38,109 nucleotides of DNA from positions 1-38,109 of the forward strand of contig JBKCEW010000084.1 of assembly GCA_046304235.1 (NCBI GenBank). The letters are read 5' to 3'. Origin of the DNA: CANHVK01 sp046304235 (GTDB taxonomy: Bacteria; Bacteroidota; Bacteroidia; Flavobacteriales_D; Crocinitomicaceae). Shown one piece after another: positions 1 through 8,966 of this stretch. How positions within the stretch are numbered: position 1 is the stretch's first letter; each line of letters opens with the position of its first letter. The notes beneath the pieces were generated by a model, which saw only the letters and a program-made list of their open reading frames with translations, had not been told where the DNA came from and searched no databases. A program made the position numbers and the translations under genes.

Positions 1-3000
1 GCTTTCAATTTAACATCAGGTTCAGATGCAGATGGAATTCCGGATGCAGACGATGATGTAATCATAGCTAGTGGCCATACGATTACTGTAAATGGAACAT
101 ATAGTTGTAAAACTTTAACTTTAAATTCTGCTGCTGTTGCAAATGGAATTTCTATCACTTCACCGCACTCATTAAATGTAGGTACTGGAACAGGAACAGT
201 CACTATGAATGCTCCCTCTGCAGCAGTCAATTCAACTTTAGCTGTTGGATCAGGTACATTAACTTGTGGAAACATCAATATGAATGGTAGTTCAACAAGT
301 AGTAGAAACACTATACTTTCAATTTCAACAGGAACAGTAAATTGTACTGGAATTACTTTTACAGGAACTGCAGCACAAGCGCAGGTTACTTTTACAAGTT
401 CAGGAAATTTAAAAATTGCAACAGGGACACTTGGTACAGGAGGAACATTTACAAGATCAACGGGTACTGTTGAGTTTACAACAACAACTGGTGGACAAAC
501 GATAAATACATACACTTATAACAATTTAAAACTAAATAATACTTCTGGAACCAATACAGCAGCTGGAAATATTATTGTTGAAGGTACATTAACAACTACC
601 GCTGGAGGTACATTTGACCTAAGTACTTACACTTTATCAGGTGGATTTACTGCAGCTAACTCAGGAACTTTAAAAACATCAAATACAAGTTTAACACCAA
701 TAACAACTGGAAAAACTTGGGCTGGAACGGTTGAATATACATCTTCAATAGGTGGTCAAACTTTCATGGCGGGAACTTACAACAACTTAACGTTTTCTAA
801 TTCTTCAGGCACAAACAGTGCTTCAGGGAATGTTACTGTAAATGGTACATTTACAACAACAAATGGTGGAACGATTCAAACTGTGGCTACCACTTTAACA
901 TTGAACAGCATAGTTGTATGCGGTGGAACAATTGCTTCATCGGGTACTTCTACTGTTGTTTATGGTTTACCTACAGGTGGAACAAATGTTTTAGGTGGAA
1001 CCTATAAAAATTTAACGTTCACAAACACATCAGGAACTTACACTGCATGTGGAAATATAACAATGAGTTTAGTTTTAAAAAAATCAAATGGTGGGACACT
1101 GTCTATGGGAAGTTATAATTTTAATCAAACTTTTCCTGTTACAGAAAGTTTTCAAGGCGATGTTTCTTTCCCTACAATTTTAGGTTCAGCAACTGAAGGT
1201 GCTTGGGATATCTCTAGTAATACAGGGGGGTGTAGCAGTAATTATAGAGCAGAACTACCTTTATCTAATTCAAATAAATGGTTATTTACCCCTACATTTT
1301 ATGCCACAGCTGGAAAAACTTATACTCTAAGCTACGAAGGTAGATATACAGCAAACACCACTGCTATGAGTATCTATGTAGCTACATCACAATCCTCTAC
1401 AGGTATAATAGGTTCTGATTTATATGTCGGTGCATCAGACAATGGAGGTTTTGTTAACTCAACGGCAAATACTTGGCTTTGTACAAATTCTGGAACTTAT
1501 TGCTTTGCTATTAAAGCTTCAACAGGGTCTATTTATACTTGTCGTTTAGATTGTATAAGCATTAGTGAAACAACCCCAGCGACTATAACATGGACAGGAA
1601 ATACAAGTAGCTCATGGAGTACATCAACTAATTGGGATTTAAATAGAATTCCAATATCAACTGATATAATTGTTATTCCAACTGGAAGACCAAATTACCC
1701 CTCATCAATTACAGCAGGTAACTATAACAGCTTAACCTTAACTCACGGAGGTTCGGGTACGATAAGTATCGGGGCATCAATATTTTCTGGTAATGTTACT
1801 CTAAACTCATCCAATACAGGTAATACAATAATCATTGCTGGTGCAACTTCTATAGGAGGTAATCTTTCTGTAGGTGCTTCGGGTAGTAATTTTAACTTCA
1901 CTGTAAACGGAACAACAACCGTTACAGGTACATTTACATTAGGGGCAGCTGGAACAGCAATGACAACTACACTAAATTACCCTATTACTTCAACAGGAGC
2001 ATTTACAATGGGTAATAACAGCAGTCATACAACCAACATAACTTATACTAGCAATACAACCGATGCGATAACCGCTTCAAATACTGGAAACTTCACTTTT
2101 TACGGAACTGTAAACTACAATGCAAACTCTGGAAACCAACGAATTATGGCTCCAACTTATCATGGTCCGATCATTGCGAGTAATGGAGGGAGCAGATTTA
2201 TGAATGGAAATCTAGACATTAACAATAGTCTTACTATCTCTGGTGGAAATTGGTTCTCTGGTAGTTCTACTGAACAATCTACTTCTGGTGTTTTAGGAAA
2301 TGATGGGAATGTTATGCTTAGTAACAGTCCTTACAAAGGGTCTGGAAGATCTGGAAGGTGGCAAGGTATATTCTTAGCTTCTGACCTAGGTGGGGTCGGT
2401 GCAAATGACTTAATTACTTCATTATCTTTTTATATTAATACAAAATATAGTGATCGAGCTTTCAACAATTTTACCATCAAAGCAGCCTTAGTCAATTATG
2501 GCTCGTTCACACAATCAGGATTAAACTGGCCTTTTAAATCTGAAGTAATGACTACCGTTTTTACTCCAAAAGATGTAACTACTACTGGTTCAGCATGGAA
2601 CACTCATATTTTTGATACACCACTTGTATGGGATGGCACTTCTAATATATTAATTGAAATCACATTCAATAATTTAGCTGCTGCAGGAGGTTCTGGATTA
2701 GCTCCAGACGGAACTTCAGATGATCAGGTAGCGTATATTGCTGGAGCTTGGGCAGATAATATTATTGTTCAAACAAAAGCATCAAATTCCGATGTAACAA
2801 ATGCTACAAACGGATCAAACTCTAACTATAAAAATTATAGTGTCTTTAATATTGCTAATGGACCTTACAACATCAACATCACCAATAATTGGACAAATTC
2901 AAACGGTAACTTTTATCACCTACAAAACACTGTCACTTTTGATGGTTCATCAAATCAAAATGTAACAACAAACGGTGATAACTATTATAATTTTACAATT

Positions 3001-4245
3001 CAAAACACAAGTACTTCCTCTGCTTTAACGCTTCTAGATAATTGTAATATAGAAAACACAGCGACACTTACGGATGGTGTGATTGTCACTGGAAACAATA
3101 AATTTATTTGTTTAAGCACTAATGCTTCAAAACTAACTGGCTATTCTAACATTAGCTTCATTCAAGGAAATCTAAGAAGGTATATTGCTACAAATACTTC
3201 TACTTATGGTTTTCCTTTAGGTAAAGGCACCAATACAACAAATTATTTTTTAAGTGAAATAGTAAACAACAACCTTACTGGAATAACTTATTTAGATGGA
3301 AAATTTGTTGGTGCAACTCCTGCAGACTATACTCAGGCAACATTTGCGGCACTTGGAAAACAAATGTCAGGTGCAGGTGTCAGTACTAGAAATTTAAATA
3401 CATTAGATAGTCAAGGGTACACTCAATTAGATCCAAATACTCAACCATCAGGAGGGACTTATTCCATTCGACTATACAATACAAACTATACCTTGGGTGA
3501 TTGGGTGGATGATGGTCAGTGTATTATGAAAAGACCCTCTTCAAGCAATAATCTGAATGATTTTAATATGGCTGGGAATATAAATCCAGACGGTGGTTTA
3601 GGTAGAAAAGTATCAGATGGTTATTTACTTTCAACGGGGCTTACAACCTTCTCTGAATTCATTCCCGGACTTGAAGATGCAACGCCTTTACCTATTGAGC
3701 TATATAATTTCAACGTGAAATACGTAGGTGATAAAGTAAAAATTAATTGGACTACTTTAAGTGAAATTAACAATGATTATTTTACCATAGAAAAATCTAA
3801 TGATGGCATTCATTTTAATGAGGTCACAAAAATAAAAGGAAAAGGAAATACAACGCACACATCACATTATCATACATTTGACTACTATCCTCAAAATGGG
3901 ATAAATTACTATCGATTAAAACAAACCGATTTTGATGGAAAATATTCGTACTCAAACATAGAAAGTATATATGTGATTCATAAATCATTTGATGAACCCA
4001 TTATTTACCCTAATCCTACCTCTGAAAATAAGGTTAATATTAAATTTTCTACAGATGATGACATTCCAGTCAAAATAAAAATATTTTCAAATGATGGAAA
4101 AGTGATAATTGAAAAGAATAAAGAAACAAACAAAGGAGTCAATGTAATACATATCGACTTAGACACCAACTTAACAAAAGGAATTTACATTCTAGAATTA
4201 AAAAACGAATTTGATATTTTAAGAGAAAAAATACACATAAACTAA
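1..4245 (+). CDS. Large secreted repeat protein with T9SS type A sorting domain (5' truncated)
   Basis: The reading frame is open from the first base, so the gene begins upstream; 1414 codons are visible. The methionine at 205 is internal. The protein is rich in Thr, Ser, Asn and Gly. Near the visible start are three related modules with a YxNLxxxNxSGT core at 517, 778 and 1003, each after a GGQT- or GGT-type strand, as in beta-rich extracellular proteins of Bacteroidota. A Cys-containing jelly-roll-like segment follows (about 1150-1570), then TWTG..SSSWSTSTNWD at about 1588, a typical opening of such modules. A pre-sorting-domain FN3-like segment begins near LPIELYNF (about 3690). The last ~80 residues, beginning at YPNPTSEN and ending in a KGIYILEL strand, are a T9SS type A C-terminal domain (family knowledge). 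Expected to be exported across the outer membrane and anchored or released; binding function unknown. Its last codons form one arm of a palindrome shared with the convergent gene. Confidence 0.9.
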   Translation, partial: AFNLTSGSDADGIPDADDDVIIASGHTITVNGTYSCKTLTLNSAAVANGISITSPHSLNVGTGTGTVTMNAPSAAVNSTLAVGSGTLTCGNINMNGSSTSSRNTILSISTGTVNCTGITFTGTAAQAQVTFTSSGNLKIATGTLGTGGTFTRSTGTVEFTTTTGGQTINTYTYNNLKLNNTSGTNTAAGNIIVEGTLTTTAGGTFDLSTYTLSGGFTAANSGTLKTSNTSLTPITTGKTWAGTVEYTSSIGGQTFMAGTYNNLTFSNSSGTNSASGNVTVNGTFTTTNGGTIQTVATTLTLNSIVVCGGTIASSGTSTVVYGLPTGGTNVLGGTYKNLTFTNTSGTYTACGNITMSLVLKKSNGGTLSMGSYNFNQTFPVTESFQGDVSFPTILGSATEGAWDISSNTGGCSSNYRAELPLSNSNKWLFTPTFYATAGKTYTLSYEGRYTANTTAMSIYVATSQSSTGIIGSDLYVGASDNGGFVNSTANTWLCTNSGTYCFAIKASTGSIYTCRLDCISISETTPATITWTGNTSSSWSTSTNWDLNRIPISTDIIVIPTGRPNYPSSITAGNYNSLTLTHGGSGTISIGASIFSGNVTLNSSNTGNTIIIAGATSIGGNLSVGASGSNFNFTVNGTTTVTGTFTLGAAGTAMTTTLNYPITSTGAFTMGNNSSHTTNITYTSNTTDAITASNTGNFTFYGTVNYNANSGNQRIMAPTYHGPIIASNGGSRFMNGNLDINNSLTISGGNWFSGSSTEQSTSGVLGNDGNVMLSNSPYKGSGRSGRWQGIFLASDLGGVGANDLITSLSFYINTKYSDRAFNNFTIKAALVNYGSFTQSGLNWPFKSEVMTTVFTPKDVTTTGSAWNTHIFDTPLVWDGTSNILIEITFNNLAAAGGSGLAPDGTSDDQVAYIAGAWADNIIVQTKASNSDVTNATNGSNSNYKNYSVFNIANGPYNINITNNWTNSNGNFYHLQNTVTFDGSSNQNVTTNGDNYYNFTIQNTSTSSALTLLDNCNIENTATLTDGVIVTGNNKFICLSTNASKLTGYSNISFIQGNLRRYIATNTSTYGFPLGKGTNTTNYFLSEIVNNNLTGITYLDGKFVGATPADYTQATFAALGKQMSGAGVSTRNLNTLDSQGYTQLDPNTQPSGGTYSIRLYNTNYTLGDWVDDGQCIMKRPSSSNNLNDFNMAGNINPDGGLGRKVSDGYLLSTGLTTFSEFIPGLEDATPLPIELYNFNVKYVGDKVKINWTTLSEINNDYFTIEKSNDGIHFNEVTKIKGKGNTTHTSHYHTFDYYPQNGINYYRLKQTDFDGKYSYSNIESIYVIHKSFDEPIIYPNPTSENKVNIKFSTDDDIPVKIKIFSNDGKVIIEKNKETNKGVNVIHIDLDTNLTKGIYILELKNEFDILREKIHIN

Positions 4246-4286
4246 AAAAAGTAGGTTTGAGCCTACTTTTTTTAGTTTATGTGTAT
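4231..4286. terminator. Bidirectional terminator, 25-bp perfect palindrome with 6-nt loop
   Basis: Arm 4231-4255 is the exact reverse complement of arm 4262-4286, with loop TTTGAG at 4256-4261. Each arm carries a run of seven A or T next to a GTAGG/CCTAC core, so the RNA hairpin is followed by a U-run in either direction. It lies between two converging genes and the left arm contains the last 15 bases of the upstream coding sequence, including its stop codon. The arms are much longer than a usual intrinsic terminator needs. Confidence 0.85.
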
Positions 4287-4293
4287 TAAATTT

Positions 4294-6297
4294 TTAAAAT
4301 TGATCCAGATCAATCAAAGCATCAATAAAACGTTGCTTCGGTAAAAAGTTTTGTTCTAAATCTGCTGCAAAAGGAATCGGTGTATCTAAAGATCCAATGC
4401 GTTTAACTGGAGCATCTAAACTAGCAAAACAATTCTCATTTATCAAAGAGGCTATCTCACCTCCTATTCCACCTGTTAAAGAATCTTCATGAAGTACAAT
4501 TACTTTACCTGTTTTGGTAACAGAATCGTAAATTGCTTGAGTATCTAAAGGAGCTAACGAACGTAAATCTATAATATCTAAATCTAATTCAGGATGTTTA
4601 TCAGCAGCTTCAAGTGCCCAATGAACACCCAAACCGTATGTGATTACAGATATATTATTTCCAGCTCTTACTGTTCGCGCTTTACCTATTTCTAAAGTAT
4701 AATATTCATCAGACACATCTTCTTTTATACTTCTGTATAAATATTTATGTTCAAAAAACAATACTGGATTCGGATCTTCAATCGCTGCATTCAATAATCC
4801 TTTAGCATCACCTGGGAAAGCTGGATAAACGATTTTCAATCCCGGTGTATGGAAAAACCATGCTTCATTGCTTTGACTATGGAAAGGACCTGCCGCAGCT
4901 CCAGCTCCGGTTGGCATTCGAACAACTACATCTGCATTTTGACCCCATCTCCAATGTGATTTCGCTAAATTATTTACAATTTGGTTAAACCCACATGTTA
5001 CGAAATCTGCAAATTGCATCTCAACGACTGATTTCATCCCCGCAATTGACAAACCTAAACCTGCACCAACAATCGCAGACTCACAAATTGGAGTATTACG
5101 AATTCGCTCTTTACCAAACTCTTCCACCATTCCCTCTGTCACTTTAAAGGCACCACCATATTCAGCGATATCTTGACCCATGATCACTAAATTAGGAAAT
5201 TTAGTAAGTGACTCTTTCAATCCATCTGAAATTGCATCTATAAATCGTTTTTCTGTTTTAGAGGCATTTGAATTTAAAGTATCTTTTGTTATGTGTGGAG
5301 CAAATACATCATTTATTTCGTTTGCTGTACTAGGAACAATTTTATCTTCCGCAAAAGCCAAATCTAATCCAGCCTGAATCTCTTTTGTTATTTCCCCTCT
5401 AAATTCAACAATCAACTCATTAGTTAAAACACCTTCTTCTTTCAAGAAAAGCTCATAATTTGCTACTGGATCTTTTTTAGACCATGTATCTTGTAACCCC
5501 TCTGGATAATATTTTGTACCCGAAGATTCCTCATGTCCTCTCATTCGGAAAGTCATACATTCAAGCAAAAACGGTCTCGGTTTTCTTCTAATTGATGCTG
5601 CAATTTTTCGAACTGTAGAAACAACTTCCAAAATATTATTTCCATCTACTTGGAATGCGTCCATACCATACCCAATTCCCTTATCCACAAATTGTTTACA
5701 ACGGAATTGTTCGACACTAGGTGTAGATAGTCCCCATGCATTATTTTCGATAACAAAAATTACAGGTAAATCCCACACAGACGCAACATTCAGTGCTTCA
5801 TGGAAATCACCTTCACTTGCCCCTCCATCACCAGTATAAACAATGGTTGCTTTGTTTTCTTTTCTCAAATTAGATGCTAAAGCAACCCCATCAGCTAATG
5901 CCAATTGAGGACCCAAATGCGAAATCATACCAACTACTTTATGTTCTTTTGTCCCAAAGTGAAAAGAACGATCTCTACCTTTGGTAAATCCAGACATTTT
6001 ACCCTGGAATTGAGCAAAAAGACGATTTAAAGGTAGATTTCTAGCTGTAAAAACTCCTAAATTTCTATGCATTGGAAACATAAACTCATCTTCATTCATT
6101 CCCAAGGTTGTACCGACAGAAATTGCTTCTTGTCCCCAACCCGAGAACCATTTTGAGATTTTACCTTGACGAAGAAGAATCAACATTTTTTCTTCAATCA
6201 TCCTTGGTTTAACCAATGCCTTATAAATAGAGATTAATTCAGTATCATCGAATCCTGTTCGATCGTAAGAAATATGACGTTTTTCTAATGTTTCCAT
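4294..6297 (-). CDS. 2-oxo acid dehydrogenase E1, alpha and beta subunits fused
   Basis: This 667-residue protein is the thiamine-diphosphate-dependent E1 that decarboxylates a 2-oxo acid and acylates the lipoyl group of E2. Residues 1 to ~330 are the alpha part, with the ThDP motif GDG (156-158)...NN (185-186) and the RMRGHEE phosphorylation-loop-like segment. Residues ~345-667 are the beta part (GQDIAEYGGAFKVTEG, ICESAIVGAGLGLS, MPTGAGAAAGPFHSQ, HEDSLTGGIGGEIA). Separate alpha and beta genes are usual; the single-chain form is known in Bacteroidota. Branched-chain 2-oxo acid is the likeliest substrate, pyruvate is possible (inference). The start gives METLEKRHISYDRTG. It is transcribed after gdhA, separated from it by a terminator, so it probably has its own promoter. 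A compatible E2 is at 15213. Ends at the shared palindromic terminator. Confidence 0.93.
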   Translation of the reverse strand: METLEKRHISYDRTGFDDTELISIYKALVKPRMIEEKMLILLRQGKISKWFSGWGQEAISVGTTLGMNEDEFMFPMHRNLGVFTARNLPLNRLFAQFQGKMSGFTKGRDRSFHFGTKEHKVVGMISHLGPQLALADGVALASNLRKENKATIVYTGDGGASEGDFHEALNVASVWDLPVIFVIENNAWGLSTPSVEQFRCKQFVDKGIGYGMDAFQVDGNNILEVVSTVRKIAASIRRKPRPFLLECMTFRMRGHEESSGTKYYPEGLQDTWSKKDPVANYELFLKEEGVLTNELIVEFRGEITKEIQAGLDLAFAEDKIVPSTANEINDVFAPHITKDTLNSNASKTEKRFIDAISDGLKESLTKFPNLVIMGQDIAEYGGAFKVTEGMVEEFGKERIRNTPICESAIVGAGLGLSIAGMKSVVEMQFADFVTCGFNQIVNNLAKSHWRWGQNADVVVRMPTGAGAAAGPFHSQSNEAWFFHTPGLKIVYPAFPGDAKGLLNAAIEDPNPVLFFEHKYLYRSIKEDVSDEYYTLEIGKARTVRAGNNISVITYGLGVHWALEAADKHPELDLDIIDLRSLAPLDTQAIYDSVTKTGKVIVLHEDSLTGGIGGEIASLINENCFASLDAPVKRIGSLDTPIPFAADLEQNFLPKQRFIDALIDLDQF

Positions 6298-6328
6298 TGA
6301 ACGATTTTTAGAGTCGTAAATTTAAAGC

Positions 6329-6359
6329 AAAAAAGCCGATTCTTTGCAGAACCGGCTTT
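6329..6359 (-). terminator. Intrinsic terminator downstream of gdhA
   Basis: On the minus strand an 11-bp stem (AAAGCCGGTTC with GAATCGGCTTT, one G-U pair) closes the loop TGCAAA and runs into a T-stretch. It lies between gdhA and the E1 gene in the direction of transcription, so it should separate them into two units. Confidence 0.85.
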
Positions 6360-6379
6360 AAAATATTTAAAAGTATAGA

Positions 6380-7735
6380 TTAAACTAAACCTTGGTCAAT
6401 CATTGCATCAGCAACTTTTACGAAACCAGCAATGTTTGCTCCTTTAACATAGTCAATAGTACCATCTTCACGTTTTCCGTATTTAACACATGCAGTATGG
6501 ATAGAAACCATAATACTATGCAATTTAGAATCAACTTCTTCAGCAGTCCATGAAAAACGCAATGAGTTTTGTGACATTTCTAAACCAGAAGTAGCAACAC
6601 CACCAGCATTAGAAGCTTTTCCTGGAGAGAAAAGAACTCTTGCGTGATCGAAAGCTTCGATAGCTTCTGGAGTTGAAGGCATATTTGCTCCTTCAGCAAC
6701 AGCGATAACACCATTAGAAATCAATAACTTTGCTTCATCACCGTTTAATTCGTTTTGAGTAGCACATGGTAAAGCGATATCTGCTTTTACTTCCCATGGA
6801 CGTTTTCCTTCAACAAATTTAGCAGATGGATATTTAGCAACGTATTCAGCAATGCGACCTCTTTTCACATTTTTCAATTCCATTACGAAAGCTAATTTCT
6901 CAGCATCGATACCAGCCTCATCATAGATGTAACCAGAAGAATCAGATAAAGTAACTACTTTACCTCCTAATTGTGTAGCTTTCTCACAAGCAAACTGAGC
7001 AACGTTACCAGAACCAGAAACTACAACTACTTTACCAGCGAAAGAATCACCTTTAGTAGCTAACATTTCTTTAGCGAAATATACTGTTCCGTAACCTGTA
7101 GCTTCAGGACGGATTAATGAACCACCCCAATTTAATCCTTTACCAGTCAAAACACCAGTAAATTCATTACGTAATCTTTTGTATTGTCCAAACATGTAAC
7201 CGATCTCACGACCACCAACACCGATATCACCAGCAGGTACATCTGTATCAGCACCAATATGACGAGCTAACTCAGTCATGAAAGATTGACAAAAACGCAT
7301 TACCTCATTGTCTGATTTTCCTTTAGGATCAAAATCAGAACCTCCTTTACCACCACCCATTGGTAATGTAGTTAACGAGTTTTTGAAGATTTGCTCAAAT
7401 CCTAAGAATTTCAAAATAGATAAGTTTACAGATGGGTGGAAACGTAAACCACCTTTATATGGACCGATTGCAGAGTTAAATTCTACACGGTATCCTCTGT
7501 TCACTTGAACTTCACCTTTGTCATCTAACCAAGGAACTCTAAACAAAATTGTTCTCTCTGGCTCTACAATTCTATCAAGAATTTTAGCGTTTTTGTATTT
7601 TGGAGTTTCTTCAATTACAGGAATAACTGCCTCAGCTACTTCTTGAACTGCTTGAATAAATTCTTTCTCATGACCATTAGTCGCTCTCACTTTTTCCATG
7701 AAAGCATCAATCTGAGCTTGGTATTTACTTGACAT
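6380..7735 (-). CDS. gdhA: NADP-type glutamate dehydrogenase
   Basis: A 451-residue hexameric-type glutamate dehydrogenase, interconverting 2-oxoglutarate plus ammonia and glutamate, a main route of ammonium assimilation in the cytoplasm. Length matches the ~450-residue bacterial GdhA family. The substrate-domain signature LPMGGGKGGSDFDPKGKS holds the catalytic lysine at residue 130, and GDIGVGGREIGYM follows. The dinucleotide-binding domain has VVVSGSGNVAQFACEKA. NADP preference is inferred from family resemblance rather than a diagnostic residue. It starts MSSKYQAQIDAFMEKV. A Bacteroidota-type promoter lies just upstream, and a strong hairpin terminator follows it, so it looks monocistronic. 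Confidence 0.96.
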   Translation of the reverse strand: MSSKYQAQIDAFMEKVRATNGHEKEFIQAVQEVAEAVIPVIEETPKYKNAKILDRIVEPERTILFRVPWLDDKGEVQVNRGYRVEFNSAIGPYKGGLRFHPSVNLSILKFLGFEQIFKNSLTTLPMGGGKGGSDFDPKGKSDNEVMRFCQSFMTELARHIGADTDVPAGDIGVGGREIGYMFGQYKRLRNEFTGVLTGKGLNWGGSLIRPEATGYGTVYFAKEMLATKGDSFAGKVVVVSGSGNVAQFACEKATQLGGKVVTLSDSSGYIYDEAGIDAEKLAFVMELKNVKRGRIAEYVAKYPSAKFVEGKRPWEVKADIALPCATQNELNGDEAKLLISNGVIAVAEGANMPSTPEAIEAFDHARVLFSPGKASNAGGVATSGLEMSQNSLRFSWTAEEVDSKLHSIMVSIHTACVKYGKREDGTIDYVKGANIAGFVKVADAMIDQGLV

Positions 7736-7764
7736 TCTATGTGAATTTAAAATTAAACTAGGGG

Positions 7765-7796
7765 CAAATGTATAAATTTTAAAACAATGGAATCAA
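7765..7796 (-). promoter_or_regulatory. Bacteroidota-type promoter of gdhA
   Basis: On the minus strand TTG (7796-7794) is followed after 21 bases by TACATTTG (7772-7765), an exact match to the -7 element TAnnTTTG with spacing in the accepted range. It predicts a leader of roughly 25 bases before the gdhA start. Confidence 0.6.
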
Positions 7797-7837
7797 GGAA
7801 TAACTAAAAAATATATTAATTTTTATAAAAAAGAATT

Positions 7838-8404
7838 TCACAAAATTAACTTCACAAAATTCTGAATCATTTTCTTACCTTCCAGCGTCATAATAGACTC
7901 AGGGTGAAACTGAACTCCATAAATAGGTAAGGCTTTATGTTCCATAGACATTAAAACTTTATTCTCCGAAAAGGAAGTTGCAATAAAAGGAGAGTCTAAG
8001 CCTAAATTTATTTTCCAACTGTGATAAAGACCAACTGTAGTTTCTGTATTAACCTCTTTGAAAATCACGCCTGGATATGAAATCAAAATCTTTTCAGAAA
8101 GTCCATGTTTTACCTCTTGTTGATTTTCCAAGGTAGCACCAAAATATGCTGCCAATGCCTGCATGCCTAAACACACACCCAACATGGGTTTTTGAAGGTG
8201 AAATTTTCCAATTACCAACATCAAATCATTAGATTCAATTGGTAATCCAGGACCTGGGGATAAAACTATCGCGTCCGTTTTTTTTAATAACTCCCAATCG
8301 ATAACATCATTTTTCATCACCGTTAAATCAACTTCTAATTCCTCCAAATAATGAACTAAATTATAAGTAAAGGAATCGTAGTTGTCAATTAGAGTGATGT
8401 GCAT
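7838..8404 (-). CDS. Glutamine amidotransferase of the anthranilate / aminodeoxychorismate synthase type
   Basis: A 188-residue class I glutamine amidotransferase: it releases ammonia from glutamine for the chorismate-using partner of tryptophan or folate synthesis. Visible are LIDNYDSFTYNL at the start, SPGPGLP (oxyanion region), GVCLGMQALAAYFG with nucleophile Cys78, and GVQFHPES with His167 and Glu169 completing the triad. Length is normal for PabA/TrpG. No trpE, trpD or pabB partner is adjacent, so the sequence alone does not separate PabA from TrpG; its orphan location makes PabA, or a protein shared by both pathways, slightly likelier (inference). A TAACTTTG element (8437-8430, minus strand) lies 26 bases upstream and could be its -7 box, although no good -33 element is visible. 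Confidence 0.9.
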   Translation of the reverse strand: MHITLIDNYDSFTYNLVHYLEELEVDLTVMKNDVIDWELLKKTDAIVLSPGPGLPIESNDLMLVIGKFHLQKPMLGVCLGMQALAAYFGATLENQQEVKHGLSEKILISYPGVIFKEVNTETTVGLYHSWKINLGLDSPFIATSFSENKVLMSMEHKALPIYGVQFHPESIMTLEGKKMIQNFVKLIL

Positions 8405-8463
8405 TTCAAGATTATTTCATAAACTTGTACAAAGTTAGTTAAACACCATTAATATTATAAGTT

Positions 8464-8841
8464 ATGAAACAAACTTTCAGAATTCCAGGAGCACCAGCAC
8501 CAATTGGACCTTACAGCCCAGCTGTACTTAAAAACGATACACTCTATGTAAGTGGCCAGATACCAACAAATCCGGTTACAGGTGAATTAACTCTGGATAC
8601 CATTGAAGCATCCACAAAACAAATCATGGATAATATTGGATTATTACTAAACGAAGCAGGAATGAATTATTCAAATATCGTAAAAGTGACTATCTTCTTG
8701 ACCAACCTTGATGATTTCGTGGCTGTTAATGGAGTTTATGGATCTTATTTTGAAATCAATCCTCCTGCGCGCGAAACTGTACAGGTGAGTCGTTTGCCAA
8801 TGAATGTTCCAATTGAAATTTCCTGTATTGCTGTAAAGTAA
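8464..8841 (+). CDS. ridA: RidA/YjgF family enamine/imine deaminase
   Basis: A 125-residue cytoplasmic protein of the RidA family, which hydrolyses reactive 2-aminoacrylate and related enamines released by PLP enzymes. The family core is present: APAPIGPYSPA, LYVSGQIP, and NPPARETVQVSRLP containing the substrate-binding arginine at residue 103, then IEISCIAV. Length is close to the ~128 residues of RidA. It is transcribed divergently from the amidotransferase with a 59-bp shared intergenic region. A tract of short direct repeats begins at the base after its stop codon. Confidence 0.95.
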   Translation: MKQTFRIPGAPAPIGPYSPAVLKNDTLYVSGQIPTNPVTGELTLDTIEASTKQIMDNIGLLLNEAGMNYSNIVKVTIFLTNLDDFVAVNGVYGSYFEINPPARETVQVSRLPMNVPIEISCIAVK

Positions 8842-8930
8842 GACATTAGACTCAAAGACATTAGACTCAGAGACATTAGACAAAAGACTAAAGACTAAAG
8901 ACTCAAAGACATTAGACTAAAGACTGTTAA
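8842..8930. repeat. Degenerate GAC-led 7-9 bp microrepeats, 12 units
   Basis: The 89 bp immediately after ridA parse completely into units beginning with GAC: GACATTA (four copies), GACTAAA (three), GACTCAAA (two), plus GACTCAGA, GACAAAA and a terminal GACTGTTAA. No spacer lies between units. The array contains no long palindrome and no plausible gene. It ends where the open frame of the next gene begins (stop at 8928-8930). Confidence 0.9.
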
Positions 8931-8966
8931 ATAGTAGTTTTCGTTATTAAACATTATTCATCAAGC

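Noticed and set aside
1225..1230. G6 run in the left-edge secreted protein gene as a phase-variation site
   Set aside because: Six Gs are too few to claim slippage; only the G8 tract at 22792 stands out.
8671..8883. Minus-strand reading frame of 70 codons with repeated SNV/ESNV residues
   Set aside because: It is antisense to ridA, and its repetitive start is just the GAC microrepeat tract read on the other strand.
8842..8930. Short direct repeats considered as a CRISPR array
   Set aside because: Units are 7-9 bp with no unique spacers between them and no cas genes nearby.
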